A DNA stretch of 64,000 nt from Mycobacterium sp. ITM-2016-00317 (lineage in GTDB: Bacteria; Actinomycetota; Actinomycetes; Mycobacteriales; Mycobacteriaceae). The notes beneath the pieces were generated by a model that did not search any database, was not told the origin of the DNA, and worked only from the letters and a program-made list of their open reading frames with translations. Both the position numbers and the translations under genes were made by a program. The DNA lies in NCBI RefSeq assembly GCF_002968295.1, contig NZ_CP134399.1, positions 496,001 through 560,000 of the forward strand, written 5' to 3'. Every line of letters begins with the position of its first letter. Positions within the stretch are counted from its first letter, which is position 1. Of this stretch, positions 52,282-61,705 are shown piece by piece.

Positions 52282-53076
52282 ATGCGGTGCCTGGGCCACG
52301 ACGTGCTCGGCGTCGACATCGACGCGGGCAAAGTGGCCAAGCTGTCCGTCGGCGAGGTGCCGTGCTACGAGCCCGGCCTGCCGGAGATGTTGCGGCGCAA
52401 CCTCGATGCAAGCCGGTTGCGCTTCACCACCGACTACGCGGAGGCGGCGACCTTCGCCGACGTGCACTTCCTCGGCATCGGGACACCGCAGAAGGAGGGC
52501 GAGTACGGCGCGGACCTGCAACACGTCCACGCGGTGATCGACACCCTGGTGCCGCTGCTGACCCGGTCCGCGGTCATCGTCGGCAAATCGACGGTGCCGG
52601 TGGGCACCGCCGCAGACCTGAGCGCGCGTGCCGCAGGCCTCGCTCCGGACGGCGTCACCGTCGAGGTGGCGTGGAATCCGGAGTTCCTGCGGGAGGGGTT
52701 CGCCGTTGCGGACACCCTGCACCCCGACCGCATTGTGTTTGGGGTGCAACGTGATTCGCCACAGGCCGAGCAGGTGGGCCGGGAGATGTACGCGGCGCTG
52801 CCCGCCGAGGGGGTGCCGTTCCTGGCCACCGACCTGCAGACCGCCGACCTGGTCAAGGTGTCGGCGAATGCGTTCCTGGCCACGAAGATCAGCTTCATCA
52901 ACGCGATCTCGGAGGTGTGCGAGGCCGTCGACGCCGACGTCACGCTACTGGCCGACACGGTGCGGGCGAAAGTGGTTGTCGACGGCCGTAATTGCCTAGA
53001 CGTCGGGAAATGGCGGCAAGCCGGCTGGCAGGTGTGGGCGCTGGGCCGCTTCGGCGGGGGATCCGGCGCGGCGTAG
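52282..53076 (+). pseudogene. udgA: UDP-glucose 6-dehydrogenase with two in-frame deletions
   Basis: A 264-residue remnant of UDP-glucose/UDP-mannose-type dehydrogenase (family length about 440). Recognisable parts: YEPGLPEMLRR, GIGTPQKEGEYGADL, KSTVPVGTAADLSARAAG, WNPEFLREGF, SANAFLATKISFINAISEVC. Deletion 1 removes the N-terminal Rossmann glycine motif: MRC is followed directly by LGHDVLGVDID. Deletion 2, at about 52952-52964, joins LLAD to TVRAKVVVDGRNCLDV, losing about 170 residues including the catalytic GGGC motif and the second half of the protein. Lacking cofactor and catalytic sites, it cannot be active. M. tuberculosis Rv0322 is the intact homologue. The frame is kept, so it might be an assembly collapse. 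Confidence 0.85.
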
Positions 53077-53086
53077 CTTTGGCGGC

Positions 53087-53410
53087 GTGGCCGTCTACGC
53101 GCTGAACCTGTTCGACATCGCCGACCGCGACGAGTACCTGGCCTACGCGAAACGCTCGCCGGCCGAGGTCGCGAGACACGGAGGCCGGGTCGTCGCGCTC
53201 GGACGGTTCCAGGAATCGGTGACCGGCGACATCGAGCCGCGGAAAGTTCTCATCCTCGTGGAGTGGGAGTCCCGGGAAGCCTTCGACGCCTACCGCGACG
53301 ATCCCGCGCTGGCCGACTTGCACGCACACCGGGAGAACGGGTCGTCGTCCTACATCTGGCACCTGTTCGACCGCTTGGACGATCTGCGGCCACTGCTTAA
53401 GCTCAGCTGA
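53087..53410 (+). CDS. DUF1330 family protein
   Basis: A 107-residue protein with a dimeric alpha/beta (ferredoxin-like) fold. The features AVYALNLFDIADRDEYLAYA, RVVALGRFQESVTGD and LVEWESREAFDAYRDD match DUF1330 members, which are small cytosolic proteins of unknown activity. It starts at a GTG; its stop overlaps the ATG of the P450 gene (TGATG), so the two are translationally coupled. It follows the udgA remnant by only 10 bp. Confidence 0.85.
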   Translation: MAVYALNLFDIADRDEYLAYAKRSPAEVARHGGRVVALGRFQESVTGDIEPRKVLILVEWESREAFDAYRDDPALADLHAHRENGSSSYIWHLFDRLDDLRPLLKLS

Positions 53411-54744
53411 TGGCGACTGATGGTCTGCGGCAACGGATCCGCTGGTTGGCGCTGCACGGGGTCATCCGCGGGCTGTCCAAGGCTGCCGTGCGCCGCGGCG
53501 ACGACCCGCAGGCCAGGCTGATCGCCGACCCCGCGGTGCGCGCCGACCCGGCCGCGTTCGCCGACGGACTGCGTGACCGCGGGCCGGTGATCCGCTGCCG
53601 CGCGGTGCTGATGACCGTCGATCACCAGACGGCCAACGACATCCTGCGCTCCGACGACTTCCGGGTGTCCTCACTGGGCGCCGGTCTGCCGAAGCCGCTG
53701 CAGTGGGTCAACCGCAAAACCCATCCCGGCCTGCTGCATCCGATCGAGCCGCCGTCGCTGCTGTCGATCGAACCGCCCGACCACACCCGGTGCCGCAAGC
53801 TGGTGTCCTCGGTGTTCACCACCCGGGCCGTCACCGCGCTGCGCGACCGGGTGCAGCAGACCGCCAACGAGCTGCTCGACGATCTCGAGAGGGAATCCGG
53901 GGTGGTCGACGTCGTCGAGCGGTACTGCTCCCAGCTGCCCGTCGCGGTGATCAGCGACATCCTCGGCGTCCCCGAACGCGACCGTCAGCACATCCTGCAC
54001 TTCGGTGAACTCGGCGCGCCCAGCCTCGACATCGGGCTGTCCTGGCGGCAGTACACCCAGGTGCACCAGGGCCTGGTCGGCTTCAACGAATGGCTCAGCG
54101 GCCACCTCGCCGAGTTGCGCCGCAATCCCGGCGACGACCTGATGAGCCAGCTGATCCAGGCCAGCCAGGCCGCCGACGAGGCCAACCGGCTCTCAGACCG
54201 CGAGATGCAGGCCACCGCGGGCCTGGTGCTGGCCGCCGGATTCGAGACGACGGTGAACCTGCTGGGCAACGGCATCCGGATGCTGCTGGACACCCCGGAG
54301 CACCTGGAGACGCTGGCTGGTCGCCCCGAGCTGTGGCCGAACGCGGTCGAGGAGATCCTGCGGCTCGACTCGCCGGTGCAGATGAGTGCCCGGTTCGCCG
54401 GCAAGGACCTCACCGTCGGCGGCACCGAGATCAAGCGCGGCGAGCTCGTCGTCGTCTACCTGGCCGGGGCCAACCGGGACCCCGAGGTGTTCCCCGACCC
54501 GCACCGCTTCGACATCACTCGCGACAACGCCGGACGGCACCTGTCGTTCTCCGGTGGCAGGCACTTCTGCCTGGGCGCGGCGCTGGCCCGCGCCGAAGGG
54601 GAGGTCGGGCTGCGGACGTTCTTCGAGCGGTACCCGGACGCCAGGCTGGCCGGACAGGGGCGCCGCCGCGACACCAGAGTGCTGCGCGGGTGGTCAACCT
54701 TGCCGATCACGCTTGGAAAGACGCGCGCCGCGCTAGGTTCGTAA
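53410..54744 (+). CDS. Cytochrome P450
   Basis: A 444-residue bacterial P450. The heme-ligand motif is FSGGRHFCLGAALA with the ligand Cys387; the oxygen-activation motif LAAGFETTVNLL sits at about residue 275, and the ExxR motif is in AVEEILRLDSPVQ. It hydroxylates an unknown organic compound using electrons from a ferredoxin, absent from this window. Start ATG overlaps the preceding stop. In the M. tuberculosis region near Rv0327c another P450 occurs, but I cannot say it is the orthologue. Confidence 0.93.
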   Translation: MATDGLRQRIRWLALHGVIRGLSKAAVRRGDDPQARLIADPAVRADPAAFADGLRDRGPVIRCRAVLMTVDHQTANDILRSDDFRVSSLGAGLPKPLQWVNRKTHPGLLHPIEPPSLLSIEPPDHTRCRKLVSSVFTTRAVTALRDRVQQTANELLDDLERESGVVDVVERYCSQLPVAVISDILGVPERDRQHILHFGELGAPSLDIGLSWRQYTQVHQGLVGFNEWLSGHLAELRRNPGDDLMSQLIQASQAADEANRLSDREMQATAGLVLAAGFETTVNLLGNGIRMLLDTPEHLETLAGRPELWPNAVEEILRLDSPVQMSARFAGKDLTVGGTEIKRGELVVVYLAGANRDPEVFPDPHRFDITRDNAGRHLSFSGGRHFCLGAALARAEGEVGLRTFFERYPDARLAGQGRRRDTRVLRGWSTLPITLGKTRAALGS

Positions 54745-54746
54745 AG

Positions 54747-55493
54747 GTGGACTTCCGAGCGACCCTGCTCGAGCAGACTCGAGCCTTCGGTGACCTGATC
54801 CGATCCGTCGATCCGGCCACGCCCGTCCCTACCTGCGGGGAGTGGACACTCAAGCAGCTCTACCGCCATGTCGGCCGCGGGAACCGTTGGGCCGCACAGA
54901 TCATCAGCGAACGACGCAACCAGCCGCTGGATCCGCGCGAAGTGCGGGACGGCCGCCCACCCGACGATCCGGACGCCGCGGCCGAATGGTTCCAACAGGG
55001 CGCCCAGATGGTCATCGACGCCGTCGACCGGGTCGGCGCCGACGCGCGGGTGTGGACGTTCATCGGGCCCCGCCCTGCCGGCTGGTGGATCCGGCGGCGC
55101 GTGCACGAGACCGCCGTGCACAGCGCCGACGCGGCCTTGGCGCTGGGCGCCGAGTTCGAGCTGCCCGCCGAATTCGCCGCCGACTGTCTCAGTGAATGGA
55201 TCGAGCTGGCCACCGTCGACCGGCGACATCCGCCGGCGCTGGATCGCGGGCAGTCGATCCACCTGCATGCCACCGAGGAGAAACTCGGGCCGACGGGGGA
55301 GTGGACCATTGCCCACGACGAGGACGGTCTGTCGTGGTCGCACAGCCACAGCAAGGGCAGCGTGGCACTCCGTGGGCCGGTCAGCGCGCTGCTGCTGGCG
55401 ACCGTGCGGCGCAGATCGGCCGCCGACGCAGGGCTCGAGATGTTCGGGGACGCCGCCGTCTGGGACGGGTGGCTGGAGCGCACCCCGTTCTGA
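54747..55493 (+). CDS. Maleylpyruvate isomerase-family (MDMPI) protein
   Basis: A 248-residue protein of the mycothiol-dependent maleylpyruvate isomerase/DinB-like family. The N-terminal four-helix domain (TCGEWTLKQLYRHVGRGNRW) has the His/Trp features of the metal site, with WIRRRVHETAVHSADAA giving the second His pair. The C-terminal part is a beta-domain (GEWTIAHDEDGLSWSHSHSK). It starts at a GTG, 2 bp after the P450 stop. Whether it is an active isomerase or only a thiol-binding protein is unknown. Confidence 0.82.
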   Translation: MDFRATLLEQTRAFGDLIRSVDPATPVPTCGEWTLKQLYRHVGRGNRWAAQIISERRNQPLDPREVRDGRPPDDPDAAAEWFQQGAQMVIDAVDRVGADARVWTFIGPRPAGWWIRRRVHETAVHSADAALALGAEFELPAEFAADCLSEWIELATVDRRHPPALDRGQSIHLHATEEKLGPTGEWTIAHDEDGLSWSHSHSKGSVALRGPVSALLLATVRRRSAADAGLEMFGDAAVWDGWLERTPF

Positions 55494-55511
55494 GTGGGTA
55501 CCTTCGCGATC

Positions 55512-55880
55512 ATGACCGTTTCAGAGATGGCCACCGTCCTCGCCTGGCACGACGCGCTGAACGCCGGCGACTTCGACACCCTGGAGTCGCTGTCCACCGA
55601 GGACATCGAGATCGGTGACGCCGAGGGCGCCGCGCAGGGGCACGCCGCGCTGCGTGCGTGGGCCCAGTCGCTGGACGAGAGGATCGAACCCGGCCGGACC
55701 TATGTGCACGACGGTGTGGTCGTGGTTGAGCAGCAGACGGTGTCGGTGACCGGGGAGACGGGCTCGGCCGCGTCGGCGTTCCGCGTCGTCGACGACCACG
55801 TCGCTTCGGTGTTCCGGCATCCCGACCTCGCCACCGCGCTCGCGGCGACGGAGCTGACCGAAGCAGACCTGACGGGCTGA
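55512..55880 (+). CDS. SnoaL-like (NTF2 fold) protein
   Basis: A 122-residue protein with NTF2-like layout: [19 protein letters not shown], then a strand region [19 protein letters not shown]. Small single-domain members often act as cyclases, isomerases or binding proteins. The ATG at 55512 is used; the ORF is coupled to rmlA by an overlapping stop and start (TGATG). Confidence 0.82.
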   Translation: MTVSEMATVLAWHDALNAGDFDTLESLSTEDIEIGDAEGAAQGHAALRAWAQSLDERIEPGRTYVHDGVVVVEQQTVSVTGETGSAASAFRVVDDHVASVFRHPDLATALAATELTEADLTG

Positions 55881-56743
55881 TGCGCGGCATCATTCTGGCC
55901 GGCGGCTCTGGCACCCGGCTCTACCCGATCACGATGGGTGTCAGCAAGCAGCTGGTGCCGGTATACGACAAGCCGCTGATCTACTACCCGCTGTCCACGC
56001 TGATGATGGCGGGCATCCGCGACATCCTGGTGATCACCACCGCGCAGGACGCCCCGGCGTTCCACCGGCTGCTCGGCGACGGCTCGGACTTCGGGATCGA
56101 CCTCACCTACGCCGTGCAGGACGAACCCGACGGGCTGGCACAGGCATTCGTGATCGGGGCCTCGCACATCGGCACCGACTCGGTGGCATTGGTGCTGGGG
56201 GACAACATCTTCTACGGCCCAGGGCTGGGCACCAGCCTGCAGCGCTTCCACACCGTCTCGGGCGGAGCGATCTTCGCCTACCGGGTGGCCAACCCGTCGG
56301 CCTACGGCGTCGTCGACTTCGCCGCCGACGGCACCGCGCTGTCTCTGGAGGAGAAACCGGCCACCCCGAAGTCGCACTACGCGGTGCCGGGGCTGTACTT
56401 CTACGACAACGACGTCGTCGAGATCGCCCGCGGCCTCAAGAAGTCCGCGCGCGGGGAGTACGAGATCACCGAGGTCAACCAGACCTACCTGAACCAGGGC
56501 AGGCTCACCGTCGAGGTGCTGGCCCGCGGCACCGCGTGGCTGGACACCGGCACGTTCGACTCGCTGCTGGACGCCGCCGACTTCGTCCGCACCATCGAGC
56601 GCAGGCAGGGACTCAAGATCAGCGTGCCCGAAGAGGTGGCCTGGCGGGTCGGGTTCATCGACGACGCCACGCTGGAAGCCCGCGCGCACACCCTGCTCAA
56701 GTCCGGCTACGGCGCGTACCTACTGGAGCTGCTGCAGCGCTGA
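55880..56743 (+). CDS. rmlA: Glucose-1-phosphate thymidylyltransferase
   Basis: A 287-residue enzyme making dTDP-glucose from dTTP and glucose-1-phosphate, the first step of dTDP-rhamnose synthesis for the arabinogalactan linker. The motif [22 protein letters not shown] is at the N-terminus, followed by [25 protein letters not shown], and [12 protein letters not shown]. Length and start are those of RmlA (Rv0334). The stop is followed by the convergent molybdenum hydroxylase operon, 10 bp away. Translationally coupled to the SnoaL-like gene. Confidence 0.97.
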   Translation: MRGIILAGGSGTRLYPITMGVSKQLVPVYDKPLIYYPLSTLMMAGIRDILVITTAQDAPAFHRLLGDGSDFGIDLTYAVQDEPDGLAQAFVIGASHIGTDSVALVLGDNIFYGPGLGTSLQRFHTVSGGAIFAYRVANPSAYGVVDFAADGTALSLEEKPATPKSHYAVPGLYFYDNDVVEIARGLKKSARGEYEITEVNQTYLNQGRLTVEVLARGTAWLDTGTFDSLLDAADFVRTIERRQGLKISVPEEVAWRVGFIDDATLEARAHTLLKSGYGAYLLELLQR

Positions 56744-56753
56744 ACGAAGAGTG

Positions 56754-58862
56754 TCAGCGCGGACCGAGCTCGGCCAGCACCTTGTCCAGCGTCGCGGGCA
56801 GATCGCGCACCCGTACCCCGGTCGCGTTGTAGACGGCGTTGACGACCGCCGCGGCGGAACCGACGATCCCGATCTCCCCTGCGCCGCGGGAGCCCATCGG
56901 ATTGGTGTGGTCGTCGACCTCGTCGAGCCAGATCGCGTCGATGTCCTGTACGTCGGCGTGCCCGCTGATGTGATAGGTGGCCAGATCCTGGGTCACCACA
57001 TGCCCGAAGCGCGGATCGCGCACGCTCTCCTCGTGCAGCGCCATCGACAGCCCCATCGTCATGCCGCCGATCAGCTGGGAGCGCAACGTGCGGGGGTTGA
57101 TGGCCCGGCCGATCGAGAACACCCCGAGCATCCGCGGCACCCGGACCTCTCCGGTGTCGCGGTTCACCTGCGCCTCGACGAAGTGGGCGCCGAAGGACTG
57201 CATCGTGAACTTCTCCGCCTCCGGGTTCTCCGGCGCTTCGGCCACGCTGGTCGCCCCGACCGCCGGCGGGTCGCCGTGATCACGTCGGAACTGTTGTGCT
57301 GCACTGACGATGGCGCGCCCCCAGGAGTTTATCCCCGACGATCCGCCGGCCACTGAGGCGTCCGGTAGCGCCGAATCACCGATCTGCAGATCCACCGCGG
57401 CGATGTCGCAGCCCAACGCATCGGCGGCGATCTGGGTCAGCGTGGTCCACGTCCCGGTGCCGATGTCGGCGGCACCTATCTGCACCAGATACCGCCCCTC
57501 GGCGGGGTAGCTGATCCGAGCGGTGTTGCCCGGCATCTGCATCGCCGGATACGTCGCGGAAGCGACCCCGAGGCCGGTGAACCATTCTCCGGCAAGCTGT
57601 TTGCCCGGCTCTGGATCCCGGGCCGCCCAGCCGAAGCGTTCGGCGCCCAGTCGCAGGCACTCCACCAGGTGCCGGCCCGACCACGGGTTACCGGTCTCGG
57701 GATCCACCTCGGGATCGTTGCGGATCCGCAGCTCGATCGGGTCGATACCGATCGCGACCGCGAGCTCGTCCATCGCCACCTCGGCGGCGAAGGTGCCGGG
57801 ACACTCACCGGGCGCCCGCATCCAGAACGGGACCGGGACGTCGAGCGCGGCCAGCCGGTGGGACGTCCGGCGATTCGGTGACGCGTACATCTTGCGGGAT
57901 GTGACCGCGGTCTGCTCAGCGAATTCCTTGACCGCAGAGGTCTGTTCGACCACCTCGTGGGCCAGTGCGATCAGCTTGCCGTCCCGGTCCGCACCCAGGC
58001 GGAGCCGCTGGATTGTGGGGGTGCGGTAGCCGACGAGCGAGAACATCTGCTGCCGGGTCAGCGCCAGCTTCACCGGACGCCCGCCGGCGCGCTGCGCGGC
58101 CAGCAGCACCAGCACATTGTGTGCGTGCGGTGCGCCCTTGGATCCGAAGCCGCCGCCGACATGCGGTGCGATCACACGCATCTGATCGGCCTCCAGACCG
58201 AACAGCGGCGCCAGCGTCTTGCGCACCGCGTGCACGCCCTGCGTGGAGTCGTACAGCGTGACCGACACGGTGTCGCCGCTGGTGTCCCACTGCGCGATGC
58301 ACGCGTGCGGTTCCATCGGGTTGTTGTGTTCGGTGGGCGTCGTGTAGGTGTGCTCGACGGTGAACTCGGCAGCGGCCATCGCCGCGTCGACGTCGCCCTC
58401 GGCGGTGTCGGACGGATAGGACGGGTTGACCGACTCCGGCGTGTAGAGGCCGGGGTGGTCAGGCCGCAACTCGGCGTCGTGCGGCTCCGCTATGTACTCG
58501 ACAGCCACCAATGCCGCTGCCTCGCGGGCAATTTCGGCGGTCTCGGCCACCACCGCGCCGATGATCTGCCCGCGGAAGTGCACCCGGGCGTCCTGCAGGA
58601 TCGCCAACTCACCGTCGGAGGTGTCGGCCAACTCCGGTGCGTCGAACACCGTGAGCACATCGAGCACGCCGTCGAGGGCACTGGCGGCGTCGGTGTCCAT
58701 CGCGATCACCCGTCCCCGGGCGACCGTGGCCTGGACCGGGTGCACGTAGGCCGGTGCGTCGACCTGCTGCTCGAACGCGTAGGGCGCGGTGCCCGTGACC
58801 TTGGCGCGGCCGTCCCGCCGCGCGACCGAGGCGCCGATGGCGCGCGGTTCCAGCAGCGTCAT
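56754..58862 (-). CDS. Molybdenum hydroxylase, large Mo-binding subunit (PaoC/YagR-like)
   Basis: A 702-residue catalytic subunit of the xanthine oxidase family. It has the ammonia-lyase-like N-terminus (VTGTAPYAFEQQVDAPAYVH), VGGGFGSKG for the molybdenum cofactor, FWMRAPGECPGTFAAEVAM, and the catalytic-glutamate motif GSRGAGEIGIVG near the C-terminus. The start at 58862 overlaps the FAD subunit's stop by four bases. With its partners it should oxidise aldehydes or aromatic heterocycles. No chaperone gene is present here. Confidence 0.88.
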   Translation of the reverse strand: MTLLEPRAIGASVARRDGRAKVTGTAPYAFEQQVDAPAYVHPVQATVARGRVIAMDTDAASALDGVLDVLTVFDAPELADTSDGELAILQDARVHFRGQIIGAVVAETAEIAREAAALVAVEYIAEPHDAELRPDHPGLYTPESVNPSYPSDTAEGDVDAAMAAAEFTVEHTYTTPTEHNNPMEPHACIAQWDTSGDTVSVTLYDSTQGVHAVRKTLAPLFGLEADQMRVIAPHVGGGFGSKGAPHAHNVLVLLAAQRAGGRPVKLALTRQQMFSLVGYRTPTIQRLRLGADRDGKLIALAHEVVEQTSAVKEFAEQTAVTSRKMYASPNRRTSHRLAALDVPVPFWMRAPGECPGTFAAEVAMDELAVAIGIDPIELRIRNDPEVDPETGNPWSGRHLVECLRLGAERFGWAARDPEPGKQLAGEWFTGLGVASATYPAMQMPGNTARISYPAEGRYLVQIGAADIGTGTWTTLTQIAADALGCDIAAVDLQIGDSALPDASVAGGSSGINSWGRAIVSAAQQFRRDHGDPPAVGATSVAEAPENPEAEKFTMQSFGAHFVEAQVNRDTGEVRVPRMLGVFSIGRAINPRTLRSQLIGGMTMGLSMALHEESVRDPRFGHVVTQDLATYHISGHADVQDIDAIWLDEVDDHTNPMGSRGAGEIGIVGSAAAVVNAVYNATGVRVRDLPATLDKVLAELGPR

Positions 58863-59851
58863 GAGCGGCCCCGTTCGGTCAGCATGCGTAATTGCGCGAC
58901 CAGCGTGCGCCGCGCCAGTTCGACCTTGAACTCGTTGCCCGGCAACGCTTCTGCGGAAGACAGCTCCGCATCCGCGGCGACCGCGAACGCGTCCTCGGAG
59001 GCCACCGCGCCGATCAGCATCTCCTCGGCGTGGCGGGCGCGCCAGGGTCGGTGCGCCACGCCGCCCAGCGCGATCCGCGCGGTCGCGATGGCCTCGCCGA
59101 CCAGACTGAGCTCGGCGGCCACCGACACCAGCGCGAAGGCGAACGCCGCGCGGTCGCGCACCTTGCGGTAGTCCGACACGGCGTTCGGCGGCGGCGGCGG
59201 GAGTTCGATCGCGGTGATGAGCTCGCCGTGGGCCAGTACCGTGTCGCGGTGCGGCTCGGCGCCGGGAAGGCGGTGGAAGTCGGTGGCCGGGATCCGGCGG
59301 GGACCGTCGGCGCCCTGGACCACCACCCGGGCGTCCAGTGCGCTCATCGCCACCGCCATGTCGGACGGGTGGGTGGCCACGCAGTGCGGTGACGCGCCCA
59401 GAATCGCGTGGTAGCGGACGTAGCCGCCGATGGCCGAGCATCCGCTGCCCGGCACCCTCTTGTTGCACGGCGTGGTGACGTCCTGGAAGTACACGCATCT
59501 GGTGCGCTGCAACAGGTTTCCGGCAGTGGTCGCCGAATTGCGCAGCTGGCCGGACGCGCCGGAGAGCAAGGCGCGGGCCAGCACCGGGTAGCGCGAGCGG
59601 ATCACCGGGTGCGCGGCGAGGTCGCTGTTGCGCACATTGGCGCCGATGCTGACCCCGCCGTCGTCGGTCGCGGTGACCTCGGACAGGTCGAGACGGCTGA
59701 CGTCGACAAGCAGATCCGGTTCGGCCACACCGAGTTTCATGTGGTCGACGAGGTTGGTGCCGCCGGCCAGATAGGCTCCGTCCGGATTCCGGGTCAGCGT
59801 GGCGACCGCGTCGGCAGGGCTGGTGGCGACGTGGTAGTCGAACGGTCTCAC
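58859..59851 (-). CDS. Molybdenum hydroxylase, FAD and [4Fe-4S] subunit (PaoB/YagS-like)
   Basis: A 330-residue FAD-binding subunit. FAD motifs: YLAGGTNLVDHMKLGV and NSATTAGNLLQRTRC. The sequence RCVYFQDVTTPCNKRVPGSGC supplies the Cys set that in E. coli PaoB binds an extra [4Fe-4S] cluster, so the complex is of the PaoABC type rather than simple XDH. GTG start at 59851 overlaps the 2Fe-2S gene stop; its own stop overlaps the Mo-subunit start. All three genes are thus coupled. Confidence 0.88.
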   Translation of the reverse strand: MRPFDYHVATSPADAVATLTRNPDGAYLAGGTNLVDHMKLGVAEPDLLVDVSRLDLSEVTATDDGGVSIGANVRNSDLAAHPVIRSRYPVLARALLSGASGQLRNSATTAGNLLQRTRCVYFQDVTTPCNKRVPGSGCSAIGGYVRYHAILGASPHCVATHPSDMAVAMSALDARVVVQGADGPRRIPATDFHRLPGAEPHRDTVLAHGELITAIELPPPPPNAVSDYRKVRDRAAFAFALVSVAAELSLVGEAIATARIALGGVAHRPWRARHAEEMLIGAVASEDAFAVAADAELSSAEALPGNEFKVELARRTLVAQLRMLTERGRS

Positions 59852-60369
59852 CGCGCCCCTGCCTTCTCGATGGCGGCGACGATGTTCGGGTAGGCCGCGC
59901 AGCGGCACAGGTTGCCGCTCATCCGTTCTCGGATCTCTGCGCCGGTGAGTTCCGGTGAGGACTCCAGGTCGTCACTGACGACGCTCGGTGCCCCGGACTT
60001 GAGCTCGTCGAGCATCCCGACCGCCGAACAGATCTGTCCCGGAGTGCAGTACCCGCACTGGAACGCATCCTCCTCGTGGAAGGCCTGCGCCACCGGGTGT
60101 AGATCATCCCCGGTACCCAGGCCCGCGGCGGTGGTGACGCGCGCCCCGTCGGCGGCGACGGCGAAGGTCAGACAACTGATGACCCGGCGACCGTCGACCA
60201 GGACCGTGCACGACCCGCACTGCCCGTGGTCGCACCCTTTCTTCGGTGCGGTCGCCGCGAGCTTCTCGCGAAGCAGATCGAGCAAGGTCACGCGGTGGTC
60301 GACGGTCAGGGTGTGCTCGCGGCCGTCGACTTCCAGGGTCACGTCGGAGGCGTGCTGGGGCTGGCTCAC
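59848..60369 (-). CDS. Molybdenum hydroxylase, 2Fe-2S subunit (PaoA/YagT-like)
   Basis: A 173-residue subunit with two [2Fe-2S] clusters: plant-type ferredoxin motif KKGCDHGQCGSCTVLVDG, and the helical domain with FQCGYCTPGQICSA and SGNLCRCAAYPNIVAAI. It passes electrons from the molybdenum site to FAD. GTG start at 60369. YagT of E. coli has a twin-arginine leader; none is visible here, so the complex is probably cytosolic. Confidence 0.9.
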   Translation of the reverse strand: MSQPQHASDVTLEVDGREHTLTVDHRVTLLDLLREKLAATAPKKGCDHGQCGSCTVLVDGRRVISCLTFAVAADGARVTTAAGLGTGDDLHPVAQAFHEEDAFQCGYCTPGQICSAVGMLDELKSGAPSVVSDDLESSPELTGAEIRERMSGNLCRCAAYPNIVAAIEKAGAR

Positions 60370-60410
60370 GGCGGCGGGGTACCCGGGGCCCTGCCCACCA
60401 AACGCGGACG

Positions 60411-61646
60411 TCAGCGCTTGCCGGCCTGCGGCGTCGCCAGCAGCGCCGCGATACCGGTGGTCAGCGGCACCGACAGGGCCAGCGCGATCCCGCCGACCGC
60501 CGAACGGGCGATCTCGATGGCCACGCTCTCGCTGGTCAGCACGTCGCCGAGGGAACGGTCCGCGACGCTGAACAACAGCAGCAGCGGCAGCGCGCTGCCC
60601 GCGTACGCGAGCACCAGCGTGTACACCGTCGAGGCGATGTGGTCGCGGCCGACCCGCATCGCCCCGACGAAGACCTCGCGCCTGCCGGCGCCGTTGCCGA
60701 GCGCGGCCAGTTCGAAGGCCGTGGACGCCTGGGTCACCGTGACGTCGTTGAGCACACCCAGGGAGCCGATGATGAACCCCGCCAGCAGCAACCCTGTGAT
60801 CGACACATTGCCCAGGTAGGCCGCGACCTCGTTGTTCTGGTCTTCGGACAACCCGGTCAGATGCACCATTTCGATTGCCGCCCAGGACAGTACCGCCGCC
60901 AGCAACAGCGAGGCCAGCGTTCCCAGCAGCGCCGCGCTGGTGCGCAGGCTGACCCCGTGGGCCAGGTAGATCACCGCGTACAGGATGGCCGCCGACGCGA
61001 CCAGCGCGACCGGCACCGTCGGGGCGCCGTCGCGCAGCGCCGGCAACAGGAACACGACCAGGACCCCGAACGCGATCACGATGCCCACCAGCGCGCGCAG
61101 GCCGCGCCAGCGGGCCACCGCGACGATGACGATCGCGAACACGGCGGCCAGCGCGGTCAGCGGCCAGGCGCGCTCGTAGTCGTAGAACGCGTAGGTGGTG
61201 GTGCCGGTGGCGTCGACCTGCCTGCTGATGCGGATGTCGTCCCCGACGGCGAGCAAGGGCTGACCCGGGCCGCCGCTGAACTCCAGTACGGTGTTGGCGC
61301 CGCGGTTCGGGCCAGAGTCGATCGCCACCAGTGTCTGGACGCACGCTGCCCGGTCGCCCTCGGCCGGAATCGGATCAGAGGTGAGCACCGCCCCGACCGA
61401 CGGGCTGCCGCACACCGCGGCGCTGGTGGACAGCACATGCCCGGTCTCGGTGGTGACCGCGCCACCGGCCGCGTTCTGGTACGGCAGCGGAATGTCGTCC
61501 TTGGCCCCGCTCGGCCACAGCAACGCACCGCCGATCAGCACCGCTATCCCGGTCACGGCCAGGAGACCGACCACGATCCTGGCCGCCAGCGGACCCAGCG
61601 GTGACGGACCGCCGAGTGAATGCGAGTGCGAATGAGAGTGCGTCAC
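60411..61646 (-). CDS. YibE/F-family membrane protein
   Basis: A 411-residue integral membrane protein from a GTG start. The N-terminus (THSHSHSHS) is His-rich, a likely metal-binding site; helix 1 spans about 23-45. The extracytoplasmic part (GNTVLEFSG-type region) precedes seven or so helices with IGSLGVLNDVTVTQASTAFEL and FAGAMRVGRDHIASTVYTLVLAY, the hallmarks of the YibE/F family. Function is not established; membership suggests transport. Separated by 42 bp from the 2Fe-2S subunit gene on the same strand. Confidence 0.82.
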   Translation of the reverse strand: MTHSHSHSHSLGGPSPLGPLAARIVVGLLAVTGIAVLIGGALLWPSGAKDDIPLPYQNAAGGAVTTETGHVLSTSAAVCGSPSVGAVLTSDPIPAEGDRAACVQTLVAIDSGPNRGANTVLEFSGGPGQPLLAVGDDIRISRQVDATGTTTYAFYDYERAWPLTALAAVFAIVIVAVARWRGLRALVGIVIAFGVLVVFLLPALRDGAPTVPVALVASAAILYAVIYLAHGVSLRTSAALLGTLASLLLAAVLSWAAIEMVHLTGLSEDQNNEVAAYLGNVSITGLLLAGFIIGSLGVLNDVTVTQASTAFELAALGNGAGRREVFVGAMRVGRDHIASTVYTLVLAYAGSALPLLLLFSVADRSLGDVLTSESVAIEIARSAVGGIALALSVPLTTGIAALLATPQAGKR

Positions 61647-61705
61647 CCGCTCAGGGTAGGAAATTGCCGCGCGGGGGCCGCGACCACCGGCCTTAGCCTG
61701 ACTCC

